The translations under genes and the position numbers were made by a program. Below, piece by piece: positions 35,217 to 43,421 of a stretch of 64,000 nucleotides of DNA (its first letter is position 1; each line of letters begins with the position of its first letter). The notes beneath the pieces are model-generated. The model saw only the letters and a program-made list of their open reading frames with translations, was not told the DNA's origin and searched no databases. The stretch comes from Candidatus Rokuibacteriota bacterium (lineage in GTDB: Bacteria > Methylomirabilota > Methylomirabilia > Rokubacteriales > CSP1-6), in assembly GCA_003220685.1 (NCBI GenBank), contig QHTE01000055.1:62001-126000 (forward strand). Reading direction: 5' to 3'.

Positions 35217-35395
35217 GATGGCCCCCCTGCCTCACGAAGGTGTCGGGTGCGCTCGAGATTGGCGCGATACTGCGCCCCCGTCGAAGGCGCTGTCAAGGCA
35301 GGGCGCTGGCTCCAAAATGACCTGCCCGGTCAGAGACGCGCCACTCCTCACGCGAGGCCTCACGCAGAACCCCTTGATCCATTTAGCGTGCCGTT

Positions 35396-35413
35396 CTCGG
35401 TATCAAATTTGCC
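35396..35413 (+). promoter_or_regulatory. Sigma-54-like promoter motif before the HTH/DRR gene
   Basis: CTCGGTATCAAATTTGCC contains GG, ten bases, GC: the -24/-12 layout of sigma-54 promoters, with TTGC at the -12 box. It differs by one base from 48239-48256. Both copies end exactly 13 nt before their start codon. No activator-binding site was identified. The very short leader is unusual. Confidence 0.35.
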
Positions 35414-35426
35414 ACAGAGCCTTTCC

Positions 35427-35897
35427 ATGAATGACGGCTCGGAATCCCGCAGCGCCCGGCGCCCGTCGATCGTGGCGCAGTACGCGGCACACGTCGCGCA
35501 GTGGCTACGGGAGGATCCTGCCATCTCGGCCGTCGAGATCCTGCGTCGGGCCCAGGCGCTCGGCTACCACGGCGGGAAGAGCGCGCTCTACGAGCTGGTC
35601 CGACGAGTCAGGACTCTCGACGAGCGGCCGGGCGGGTCGCGACAGCTGATCGTGGTGGCTCCCGATCGGGAGCACCTCTACACCTTCTTCAAGCGCGCGT
35701 TCGAAGGCAACGCGACCGTGCAGATCATCCGGGATCGTCGCGTCGAGCGGCCCGCGACTCCCGAGCCCCAGGATAGCGGGGTCCGCCCGCGCAACCGGCG
35801 GTCACTGCAGAGGACCGACGGGCTCCTGCGCGCGATCGGCTGGACGATCGTGCGCCTGCGCGGGCCGAAGATTCGTCGAGGTCCGGTCCACTCCTGA
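35427..35897 (+). CDS. HTH/small arginine-motif (DRR) fusion protein, copy 3
   Basis: 156 residues in two parts. Residues 15-62 resemble the N-terminal helix-turn-helix of IS21-type transposases (IVAQYAAHVAQWLREDPAIS, then EILRRAQALGYHGGKSALYE), with the L-GY-x-GG-x-S turn. Residues 74-143 are the DRR domain: LIVVAPDREHLYTFFKR, VQIIRDRRVERP, a spacer, PRNRRSLQRTDG, LLRAIGWTIVR. The first half has no DDE domain or transposon ends near it, so this is probably a DNA-binding regulator built from old parts. The start ATG at 35427 has no clear Shine-Dalgarno sequence, and a sigma-54-like motif lies 13 nt upstream. It overlaps the convergent membrane-protein gene by 96 nt. Confidence 0.7.
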   Translation: MNDGSESRSARRPSIVAQYAAHVAQWLREDPAISAVEILRRAQALGYHGGKSALYELVRRVRTLDERPGGSRQLIVVAPDREHLYTFFKRAFEGNATVQIIRDRRVERPATPEPQDSGVRPRNRRSLQRTDGLLRAIGWTIVRLRGPKIRRGPVHS

Positions 35898-37064
35898 ACC
35901 CGATTCGGCTCTCACGAGAATGTCGGCGAGCCTGCGCGCCGCGCTTGCGCCGATCAGCGCCATCACGGCGGTGATCGCCAGGGCGACGACGGTCGGACCC
36001 AGCGCCGGCATCATCGGCTGGAACGCCGGTGTCCGGCCGATCGTCAGCGCCCAGAACACGAACAGCCCGATCGCGTAGACGAGCGTCGCGGCCAGCGGCC
36101 GACGCCGCGGGTCGGCCGCCGCCAGGAGCAGCACCGGCGCGAAGGCGAGGATCCGCGTGAGGCGCCCGCCAGGAACCGCTCCGGGCGTGCCGCCGTTCTT
36201 CCGCGCGATCGCATGCGACACCGCGATCGGCGAGGTCGGGTCCTTGACGATCTCCTCCTCGATGATCGACACGGGTTGCATGATCTCGAAGCCGACGCGC
36301 GCGATGGTCGTGCCGATCGTCCCCACGGCGAGCCCGACGATCAGGAGCACGATCGGCGTGGAGCGCCGCCCGGTCAGGCGCACCGCGGCGATCAGCACCA
36401 GCGGCAGGAAGAGCGCGCCGAGGATCGGGAAGGCGTAGAACCAGAGCCCCCCGTAGAGATACGCGAGCCGGCTGGCGGGTCTGAGCCCGATCGAGAGACT
36501 TCCGTAGAAGCTGGTCAGGGCGACCACGGTGGCGACATACCGCGGCCAGCTCTTCGCCGGGTACGCTTCGCGCGCGATGAGCGCGCACGCCAGGGTGTTG
36601 ATCGTGACGCCGAGCAATCCGAGAAGATGCGGCGGGCTCCAGAGGGTCACGTCGATGCCGAACAGGCGATGCCAGAGGTCGTCGATCGGGGCCGCCAGCA
36701 CGGTGAGCGCGATGCCGCACGCGGCCAGCAGAAATCCTCGGGTGCCGGCGAGCCCGAAGATCCGCCGGGTTCCCTCGGCGGTGCGGCCGGCCACGAGATG
36801 CCGGAACGTGTCACGCGCCAGGACCCCGAAGCTCGCCAGGACGATGAGCGCGACCCCCGAATAGGTCATGACGTGCGGCGGGATCCAGAACGAGTCCCGC
36901 CCGATCTGCACGTGCCACTGGATGTCCCATTGCACGCCCCACGCGGCGAGGAGGTTGGCGCCGAGGAGCACCCACAGCGCGATCCGGTAGAGGCCGACGG
37001 AGTCGACCCGCGCGGGGGACGTATCGGCGGAGCGCCCGAGGAGCGCGGTCGGGACGGAGCTCAT
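35802..37064 (-). CDS. Polytopic membrane protein of unknown function
   Basis: 420 residues with about ten hydrophobic segments (ALWVLLGANLLAAWGVQW, TYSGVALIVLASFGVLA, FLLAACGIALTVLAAPI, GLLGVTINTLACALI, FYAFPILGALFLPLVLIAA and LVYAIGLFVFWALTIGR among them). A Trp/His-rich loop (WHVQIGRDSFWIPPHVM, with DDLWHRLFGIDV nearby) could hold metal or haem, but no named family fits. The start ATG has a strong AAAGGAG ribosome site and overlaps the TetR stop (ATGA), so it is translationally coupled to the regulator and is its likely target. Its last 32 codons overlap the 3' end of the HTH/DRR gene on the other strand. Confidence 0.8.
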   Translation of the reverse strand: MSSVPTALLGRSADTSPARVDSVGLYRIALWVLLGANLLAAWGVQWDIQWHVQIGRDSFWIPPHVMTYSGVALIVLASFGVLARDTFRHLVAGRTAEGTRRIFGLAGTRGFLLAACGIALTVLAAPIDDLWHRLFGIDVTLWSPPHLLGLLGVTINTLACALIAREAYPAKSWPRYVATVVALTSFYGSLSIGLRPASRLAYLYGGLWFYAFPILGALFLPLVLIAAVRLTGRRSTPIVLLIVGLAVGTIGTTIARVGFEIMQPVSIIEEEIVKDPTSPIAVSHAIARKNGGTPGAVPGGRLTRILAFAPVLLLAAADPRRRPLAATLVYAIGLFVFWALTIGRTPAFQPMMPALGPTVVALAITAVMALIGASAARRLADILVRAESGSGVDRTSTNLRPAQAHDRPADRAQEPVGPLQ

Positions 37065-37675
37065 CGCGATTTCTCCTTTGTTGCCGATGGCGACAGACAA
37101 GTGCCCAGGCGGCGGAGGAAGCGCGCCTGGCGTTGCTGGAACTCGGCGTCCGACGGTCGCGCGCCGGTGACCATGCGCACGAGCTGGGGAAACGCCTGGG
37201 GAAATATCGTGAGCGCCATGATCGCGAGGACGAGGTATTCGGCGTCGAGATCCCGGTGCAGGAGGCCGGCGCGCTGCGCGTCACGGATCCGCTCGGTGCC
37301 CTCGACCCACGCCTTGCGCCGCTCCTCCTCGGCGATGGGCTTCCGGTCCCCGATGCTCAGCGCTTCCCACTGGAGCAGGCGGACGCGGTCGACGCGCTTG
37401 GAGGCGCGCTCGAGGAGAAACGGCAGCAGATCGGCTGGATCGGCGGGCGCGGCGGCGACCAGGTCGAGGTTCGTGACGATCCCCTCGTGAAGCGTCGCGC
37501 GGTAGAGGCCCTCCTTGTCGCCGAAGTAGTGGTAGAGCATCCGCTTGTTCACCGAGGCGGTCCGCGCGATCGCGTCGACGCGCGCACCGGCGAAGCCCTT
37601 GGCGACGAACTCGCGCCGGGCCGCGCGGAGAATGCGCTCGCGGGTGCGGACGGGGTCGCGGCTCGAAGTAACCAT
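37061..37675 (-). CDS. TetR/AcrR-family transcriptional regulator
   Basis: 204 residues. The N-terminal TetR DNA-binding domain is complete (TRERILRAARREFVAKGFAG, ARVDAIARTASVNKRMLYHY, FGDKEGLYRATLHEG) with the standard helix-turn-helix ending in LYHYFGDKEGLY. The C-terminal ligand-binding helices show no recognisable specificity. It is placed so that its stop overlaps the start of the downstream membrane protein gene (ATGA) and is therefore expected to control that gene. It lies 175 nt from the SWIB-like gene on the same strand. Confidence 0.93.
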   Translation of the reverse strand: MVTSSRDPVRTRERILRAARREFVAKGFAGARVDAIARTASVNKRMLYHYFGDKEGLYRATLHEGIVTNLDLVAAAPADPADLLPFLLERASKRVDRVRLLQWEALSIGDRKPIAEEERRKAWVEGTERIRDAQRAGLLHRDLDAEYLVLAIMALTIFPQAFPQLVRMVTGARPSDAEFQQRQARFLRRLGTCLSPSATKEKSR

Positions 37676-37850
37676 CTGGATACCGGGACCGTGGGCGAAG
37701 TATCCATGTGGTTACTTGCCGTGTCAAGCGACCGGTGGGGCTCCGAGATGGGGGTCGGCTCGACGTCTGCCAGACCGCCGGCGCGACGGCGGCCGGCGAC
37801 GCGCGGCGAGTGGAGCCCGGGCGGCCGGCGCCGCCCGGCTCGGCTTCAAC

Positions 37851-38024
37851 TCAGTGCTTGGTGGCGAGGCCCTTCCGCTTCACATAGCTCCAGAGCTTCT
37901 TTGTCATCTCCGCGGGTCCGATCGGCTCGGCGCCGAACAGCGACTCGAGGCTGTCCGTGCGACCCCGGAAGCTGATCGCGTAGCCTCCGAATGCGGGCTT
38001 CTTGCTGGCCGTTCGCTTCGTCAT
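37851..38024 (-). CDS. Miniature SWIB-like protein
   Basis: 57 residues: a basic N-terminus (MTKRTASKKPAFGG), then YAISFRGRTDSLESLFGA, then the segment IGPAEMTKKLWSYVKRKGL and a lysine/histidine end. The MTKKLWxYVKxxxL pattern is the middle helix of SWIB/MDM2-type domains, and many bacteria carry a stand-alone SWIB-like protein with unknown function. The start is chosen at 38024 because AAGGAGGAG lies directly in front of it; a longer frame begins at 38060. It is divergent from the SDR gene. Nucleic-acid or chromatin-like binding is assumed only by analogy. Confidence 0.65.
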   Translation of the reverse strand: MTKRTASKKPAFGGYAISFRGRTDSLESLFGAEPIGPAEMTKKLWSYVKRKGLATKH

Positions 38025-38184
38025 CTGCTCCTCCTTTACGGCGAATTGAGCGTTTGCCATCCATGACTACCACGTGTGGTGGGCTGGGCCAAAGAAAACG
38101 GCGATCCCTGGGGCCGCTCGGTCCCCGGCGGGCTGGACGCGGCGTGGCGCCTGCCGTATCGTCGGGCACCGAGGAGGCCTCCCC

Positions 38185-39024
38185 GTGGGCGAATTCGGAG
38201 GCAAGAGCGTGCTGATCACCGGGTGCGGACGGGTGCGCGGGGTCGGCCGCGCCCTCTCGGTTGTGTTCGCGCGCGCCGGCGCCGACATCGTCGCGACCGA
38301 CGTCGCCCCCGGCGGGACACGAAACGAGAACGAGGAGGGGCTGGAGGAGATCCGCCAGGGCTGGAAGGGGCTCGAGAGCCTGGCCGCGGAGATCGAAGGG
38401 CTCGGGCGCCGGATCCTCACGCTCGTGGGCGACGTGAGCCGAGCCGCCGACGCCGAGCGGTTCGTCGCGGAATCGCTCAGGCGCTTCGGGCGCATCGACG
38501 TGCTCGTCAACAACGCGGCCGCGCCGCACGGGGCCGATCGCCGACTCATCTGGGAAGTGCCGGAAGAGGCGTGGGACCTCGTCCTCGACGTCAATCTCAA
38601 GGGCACGTTCCTGATGAGCCGGGCCGTGATCCCGCACATGCTGGCGCGCCGGAGCGGGCGGATCATCAACATGGCCTCCGTCTCCGGCAAGCGCGGCACC
38701 CCCCGGCGCGGCGCCTACACGGCGTCGAAGTTCGGGGTGATCGGGCTCACGCAGTCGATGGCGCAAGAGCTGGCCCCGCACGGCATCACCGTGAACGCGA
38801 TCTGCCCCGGCAGCGTCGACACGAGCCGGCGGGAATCGACCACGCGGCGCGAGCGCGCGCTCGCCGAGCGCGAGCCGGGAGCGCCGGTGCTCGGGCTTCC
38901 GCCGACTGGGCGCGTGGCGCGCCCCGACGACATCGCCCGGCTCGCGCTGTTCTTCGCTTCCGAGCAGAGCGACCACGTCACCGGCCAGGCCTGGAACGTC
39001 GACGGCGGGGCCGTGATGAGCTGA
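38185..39024 (+). CDS. Short-chain dehydrogenase/reductase (SDR)
   Basis: 279 residues. The Rossmann fingerprint is VLITGCGRVRGVGRA (TGxxxGxG form with extra residues), followed by the NNAA motif at 109-112, N137, S165 in MASVSG, and Y178-x-x-x-K182 (YTASK). The NAVCPG-type AICPGSVDTS follows, and the C-terminal DGGAVMS is typical. Oxidises or reduces an alcohol/ketone with NAD(P)H; substrate unknown. The GTG start at 38185 is preferred because GAGGAGG precedes it; a longer frame begins at 38074 but lacks family sequence there. It converges with the monooxygenase-like gene. Confidence 0.9.
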   Translation: MGEFGGKSVLITGCGRVRGVGRALSVVFARAGADIVATDVAPGGTRNENEEGLEEIRQGWKGLESLAAEIEGLGRRILTLVGDVSRAADAERFVAESLRRFGRIDVLVNNAAAPHGADRRLIWEVPEEAWDLVLDVNLKGTFLMSRAVIPHMLARRSGRIINMASVSGKRGTPRRGAYTASKFGVIGLTQSMAQELAPHGITVNAICPGSVDTSRRESTTRRERALAEREPGAPVLGLPPTGRVARPDDIARLALFFASEQSDHVTGQAWNVDGGAVMS

Positions 39025-39056
39025 GCGACGCCGGCGCGCGCGCCGGTGCAGCTACG

Positions 39057-40323
39057 TCAGCGAGGCCGCCACCCGATGTGCTCGGCGTCGACCGTCACGC
39101 CGAGGAAGACAATCGCCATCTCGTCCGTCGTTCCCTCGCCCCAGCTCCCCGGCCGCGGCGGGCGGCTCAGCTGGCGGAGGTTCTCGGCGGAGTTGTCGAA
39201 GAACGCGACCATGTCGATCCGCGTCCCGCTCGGTAGCGGAATCGGCTGCGCGAACGTGTACGTGGTCTGCCAGTTGAAGTCCCAATCGTCGATGTGGATG
39301 AGCGGGCGGACCGTGCCGTCGGGATACGTCGCGGTCACTTTCATCTCCCGGCCCAGCAGGTGCATGTGCGGCGTGATCGTGCTGGCGTGAAGATCGCGAT
39401 TGAACGGGTTCGTCCACGAGCCGCGCACCTCGTAGCGCCGCTCGCCGGGCGCGATCGTGAACGTCCGATTCAGGACGGCGATGCTGCGCTGCCGCTTGTC
39501 GATCGGGCTCTTGGCGAAGTGCAGCGCGACGCGCGTCCGGTCCGTGCGCGCCACGGCCGCGCCGTTGTTGTAGTGCATCTGGAGCACCACGTTCGCGCCC
39601 TTCGGGAGCAGCATGCCGACGCCCTCGGCCGTCTCTCGCGGCTGATTGCCCGGCGCCCAGCCAGAGAGTCCGCCAGCCGGGGTGAAGCCGGGGCGGCCGA
39701 AGCACATGTAGCCCGGCCCAGGATCGGCGCGATCGAGATTCTCCGCCGCCGCCGACGTGTCCACGTACGCGAGAATGTGGTGCACGAGCTTGCGGTCGCC
39801 GGGCGCGTACTCGACCTTCGTGACCCAGCGATCCTCGGCGAACTTCGTCGGGATCACGAAGCAGCGGTAGACGTCGCTGGCGCGGGCCGGCACCGTGTAT
39901 AGCTCGGGCATCTCCAGGACGTGGTCAGGGGGTCCGAGCCTCCAGCCGTCGGGGAACACGAGCGGCGGCGGCAGCTTCGCGCGATCGCCTTCCGGCGCGC
40001 CCGCCTCGATCCAGCGCACCAGGGTCGTGAGCTCGGCGTCGGCGAGCCGGCGCGATTCGAGAAAATCGCCGAAGCCCGGTGCCGGCTTCCAGGGCGGCAT
40101 CACCCGGCCCTTGACGGCGTCGCGAATATCGTCCTTCATGTCGAACGTCGCGGTAGGTGAGCAGCGAGAACGGCGCGTGCTCGCCGGGCCGATGACACGT
40201 CTGACAGCGCGCCTGCAGAATGCGGACGACCTCGTCGCTGAACGTCGGCGGCTCCAGGGCCGGCGCCGTCGCCGTCAGCGGCAGGACCGCCAGAGCCGCC
40301 GCGAGAAGAAGACGGACCCGCAT
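39057..40323 (-). pseudogene. Cytochrome c-type haem plus copper type II monooxygenase-like protein, frameshifted near 40136
   Basis: Two minus-strand frames join. The first, from the ATG at 40323, has a signal peptide ([16 protein letters not shown]) and a haem site CQTCH ([20 protein letters not shown]). Near 40136, after LLTYRDVRH, the reading frame must change to continue as [20 protein letters not shown]. The second frame then shows the dopamine-beta-monooxygenase-like fold: VHHILAYVD (first copper His pair), LQMHYNN and ITPHMHLLGREM (second copper site). Relatives combine a small haem or DUF domain with this copper fold and are about 400-420 residues. It is called a pseudogene, though an assembly or sequencing error of one or two bases would give the same picture. 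Confidence 0.75.
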
Positions 40324-40374
40324 CGCGCGAACCATAGCACGTCGTTGACTCCACCGAGAATCTCTTCCACCATC

Positions 40375-41565
40375 GTGGCCGCCTTGGATGCCAGCGGAGC
40401 CGAGCGTCAATCGGACGCGTCGTGGCGGCAGACGATCGCGCAGATGCACGCGTCCGGCCGCCAGGCGGTGCTCGCGATCACCGGCGGCGGCAGCGGGGCG
40501 ATCGCCGAGTTGCTCCGCGTGCCCGGCGGCTCCCGGCTGCTGCTCGAGGCGGTGGTGCCGTACGACGCGCGGGCGCTGAGCGCGTTCCTGGGCGTCGAGC
40601 CGGGACAGGCCTGCAGTATCGAGACGGCCGTGGCGATGGCGCAGCGCGCCCGCGAGCGCGCGGCCAAGCTCGTGCCGACCGGCGGCCAGCTGGTCGGCCT
40701 CGGCGCGACGGCGGGGCTCGTCACCGATCGCCCGCGACAGGGCGAGCATCGCGTCCACATCGCGGTGACCACCAGCGACGGCACCGACCACTGCTCGGTC
40801 GTGCTGGCGAAAGGGCGGCGAGATCGTCCGGGCGAAGAGGATCTCGTCGCGCGCGCGATCGTGCTGTGGCTCGCCCGCGCGTGCGGGGTCCCCGCGGCGT
40901 CGCCGCGCAGCCTGCTGGACGCCGACGAGCACTACGCGGAGGCGGTCGTGCAGACCGGCGATCTCGTCGACCGGCTCCTCGCCGGCGGCCTCGCGCGCGT
41001 GACGGCGTGGCCCGACGGCCAGCTCGTGCCCTCGGCGCCGCCGCCGGCCGTCGTGCTGCCCGGGTCGTTCAATCCGCTGCACGACGGGCATCTCCTCCTC
41101 GCGCGCGTCGCCGAGGACATCAAGCAGCAGCCGATCGCCTTCGAGATCTCGGTGCTCAACGTCGACAAGCCGCCCCTCGCCGCCGGCGAGGTGCGTAAGC
41201 GGCTCGCGCAGTTCGCGTGGCGGGCGAGAGTCGAGCTCACGCGGGCGCCGACGTTCCTCGAGAAATCACGGCTCTTCCCGGGCGCGACGTTCGTCATCGG
41301 CGCCGACACGGCCGAGCGCCTGGTGGCGACGCGGTACTACGGCGGCGACGACGGACGGATGGCCGCCGCGCTGCAGGAGATCGCGGATCGGGGCTGCGGC
41401 TTCCTCGTGGCCGTGCGGATCGACGCGGCCGGACGCGTGCGCTCGCTGGCCGACGTCGCCGTCCCGCCGCGGTTCGGCCAGCTCTTCACCGCGATCCCCG
41501 AGAGCCGGTTCCGGCTCGACTCCTCGTCCTCCGACATCCGCTCGCGGGGGCACGCGGCTCCCTGA
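40375..41565 (+). CDS. Fusion of a CinA C-terminal-like (nicotinamide-nucleotide amidase-type) domain and a NadD-like nucleotidyltransferase
   Basis: 396 residues in two domains. Residues about 18-170 resemble the CinA/PncC C-terminal deamidase: [33 protein letters not shown], then [10 protein letters not shown]. From about 224 the sequence becomes a nucleotidyltransferase: the [10 protein letters not shown] motif at 230-239 carries the two His of HxGH (H236, H239), and the family-closing SSSxIR motif appears as SSSSDIRSR near the end. NadD/NadM-type enzymes attach AMP to (deamido-)NMN. The pairing of NMN deamidase-like and NaMN adenylyltransferase-like halves in one chain is chemically coherent as NAD salvage, which is inference. 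The start is a GTG at 40375, 52 nt from the divergent start of the haem/copper-like gene on the other strand. Confidence 0.82.
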   Translation: MAALDASGAERQSDASWRQTIAQMHASGRQAVLAITGGGSGAIAELLRVPGGSRLLLEAVVPYDARALSAFLGVEPGQACSIETAVAMAQRARERAAKLVPTGGQLVGLGATAGLVTDRPRQGEHRVHIAVTTSDGTDHCSVVLAKGRRDRPGEEDLVARAIVLWLARACGVPAASPRSLLDADEHYAEAVVQTGDLVDRLLAGGLARVTAWPDGQLVPSAPPPAVVLPGSFNPLHDGHLLLARVAEDIKQQPIAFEISVLNVDKPPLAAGEVRKRLAQFAWRARVELTRAPTFLEKSRLFPGATFVIGADTAERLVATRYYGGDDGRMAAALQEIADRGCGFLVAVRIDAAGRVRSLADVAVPPRFGQLFTAIPESRFRLDSSSSDIRSRGHAAP

Positions 41566-41568
41566 CGC

Positions 41569-42483
41569 TTAATCGCGCCAGTGCTGGGGGAGGATGCTCT
41601 GGACGTCGGCGATGCCACACTGCGTCGCCATCCATTGCTCCGCGTACAGGCCGTCCTTGTAGAGCGATTGCTGGGATTCGTACACCGTCACCGGGCCTCG
41701 GAGCGCCGAGGCCAGAGGCTGCAAGGCGGTGCCGTCGAGCAGCGAGCCCGGCGCGCCGGCCATGAGGAGCGTCGTGGCGGTGACGCGCGGCGCGAAGCCG
41801 AGCAGATCGCAGTGGGCCAGCGTGTGCCCCACCGCCTCGGCGCGCGCAGGGTACGCGCGCACGTAGTCGTTGATCTCCTCGAGCGGATACGCCTGGGTCT
41901 TCGGCGCGAGCGCGGAGGTCCGGTAGAACAGCGCGGGCGTTGTGACGACGTGCGTCGCCCCCGCCGTCGACGCCGCCGTGATGAGGGCCAGGTCGTTGCC
42001 GGACACCACCACGCGCGCCGGATCGACCTCCGGCCGCGTGAGGAGGTACTCGAGTCCGCGGACGCTGTCGGCCACGATGCTCCGGAACACGTACGACGCG
42101 GCGCGGTCGATGCCCTCGGTGAGCAGGCCGGGAAACATCGCGGCGTAGGGCGCGTCGGCATTGCGCTGCCCTCGGCCCGCGAGCGCAAACGTGACGTACC
42201 GGCTGCGCTGGAGATTGGCGGTGCCCTGCGGAATGATCTCGAGAACGCTCTGATACTTCGGCGGGTAGTAGATTGCCGGAAACGGCCCGGCCCCCGCCGG
42301 GATGCTCAGATAGCCGAACAGGCGATAGGGCCCGAGGCTGGTGAGCCGCACCCCGAACAAGGTGGCGAACGGAGTGCTCCTGAGCGGCAGCCGCTCGATC
42401 TCGGGACGCGCGGGATAGCGAGCGAGCGCGGCGAGAGTCTCCTGCCAGTAGTCGCGAACGGACGCCGGCGTCGGCTCGCTCAT
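41569..42483 (-). CDS. Acetylxylan-esterase-like alpha/beta hydrolase without the nucleophile serine
   Basis: 304 residues related to the neighbouring gene product: the order of segments (YLSIPAGAGPFPAIYYPPKY, FALAGRGQRN, SIVADSVRGLEYLLTRPEVD, YPLEEINDYVRAYP) matches the cephalosporin-C deacetylase/acetylxylan esterase family. In the active-site elbow, however, the expected G-x-S-x-G appears as VVVSGNDLALI, so the Ser is replaced. The later acid and His region is also less recognisable. A non-enzymatic or differently acting relative is likely. It overlaps the partner gene start by 4 nt (ATGA), which shows co-translation. Downstream end at 41569, 3 nt beyond the convergent CinA/NadD-like gene stop. 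Confidence 0.8.
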   Translation of the reverse strand: MSEPTPASVRDYWQETLAALARYPARPEIERLPLRSTPFATLFGVRLTSLGPYRLFGYLSIPAGAGPFPAIYYPPKYQSVLEIIPQGTANLQRSRYVTFALAGRGQRNADAPYAAMFPGLLTEGIDRAASYVFRSIVADSVRGLEYLLTRPEVDPARVVVSGNDLALITAASTAGATHVVTTPALFYRTSALAPKTQAYPLEEINDYVRAYPARAEAVGHTLAHCDLLGFAPRVTATTLLMAGAPGSLLDGTALQPLASALRGPVTVYESQQSLYKDGLYAEQWMATQCGIADVQSILPQHWRD

Positions 42484-43421
42484 CGGCTCGCCTCGCGGCC
42501 CAGCAAGTGGCGGGCGAAGAAGGCGTCGACGACGGCGCTGTGTCGCGCGCGGCCGGCGTCGTGGCCGTGGCCGTCGTAGGGGTAGAGCCGCTTGTCCTCG
42601 GCGCCGATCCGCTCGAACAGCGCGTAGCCGGTCTCCGGCGGGCAGACGTTGTCCTGAAGTCCGATGTTCACGATGATCGGACAGGAGATCCGATCGGCGA
42701 AGCTGATCCCGTCGAAGTAGGCGAGCGTCTCGTCGACCTCGGCGCGGCGCTCCGGATGCACACGCAGATAGTCGTTGATCTCTTCGTAGGGATAGGTGTG
42801 CGTCAGCTCGACCGCATCCGTGAAGCCGCAGAGGTACGGGGCTCCGGCGGACGCGGCGCGAACCTCCGGGCGCATCGCGGCGGTTGTGACGGTCAGGCCG
42901 CCGCCCTGACTGCTGCCGGTCACCCCGAGGCGGGCCGGATCGACTTCCGGGCGCGAGAGGAGGAAATCGATGCCGCGCCAGGTGTCGACGTAGAACCCGC
43001 GATAGGCGTACGTGTGGCGGTCGACGATGTTGTGGGTCAAAAGATTCGGATAGCCCGGGTTGAACTGGCGATTGCTGCGAAGCTTGCCGCGTGGCGCGAC
43101 GGACAGCGCCACGTAGCCCTTTCGCGCCCACTCCTTGGGAATCGGCGGATCCATCTGATAGCCGGGCAGGACCATGATGGCCGGCGTGCGTCGCGCCCGG
43201 CGGACCGGCTGGCAATACCAGGCGGCCACGCGCACGTGGTCGATGCTGGTGTAGAAGACCTGGAAGACCTCGACGTCCTCCGACGTCCGCAGCGGGTCGG
43301 GGACGAGTTCCGGCTCGAGCGGAACGGCGGATGCCTGACGCAAGACGTCGTCCCAGAACGCGTCGAAGTCATCCGGCTTTCGGACCTTGGACCGGTAGCT
43401 ACCGGCTGGCGCTTTCGGCAC
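42480..43421 (-). CDS. Acetylxylan esterase/cephalosporin-C deacetylase-like hydrolase
   Basis: 313 residues with the expected alpha/beta hydrolase features: a nucleophile elbow at LGVTGSSQGGGLTVTTAAMR (GxSxG with the Ser in GSSQGG), the oxyanion/His-side segments APYLCGFTDAVE and IVNIGLQDNVCPPETGYAL (catalytic Asp region), and the end YPYDGHGHDAGRA with the catalytic His. The lid and the first strands (TPAIMVLPGYQMDPPIP) fit the family. Removes acetyl groups from xylan, cephalosporins or other acetylated small molecules. No signal peptide, so cytoplasmic. The GTG start overlaps the end of the truncated GMC oxidoreductase gene by 23 nt, and the gene overlaps the inactive-looking paralogue downstream. 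Confidence 0.9.
   Translation of the reverse strand: MPKAPAGSYRSKVRKPDDFDAFWDDVLRQASAVPLEPELVPDPLRTSEDVEVFQVFYTSIDHVRVAAWYCQPVRRARRTPAIMVLPGYQMDPPIPKEWARKGYVALSVAPRGKLRSNRQFNPGYPNLLTHNIVDRHTYAYRGFYVDTWRGIDFLLSRPEVDPARLGVTGSSQGGGLTVTTAAMRPEVRAASAGAPYLCGFTDAVELTHTYPYEEINDYLRVHPERRAEVDETLAYFDGISFADRISCPIIVNIGLQDNVCPPETGYALFERIGAEDKRLYPYDGHGHDAGRARHSAVVDAFFARHLLGREASR

Noticed and set aside
33471..35897. 808-codon plus-strand ORF
   Set aside because: All but the last 156 codons are antisense to the deacetylase and NCS1 permease genes; only the part from the ATG at 35427 is supported.
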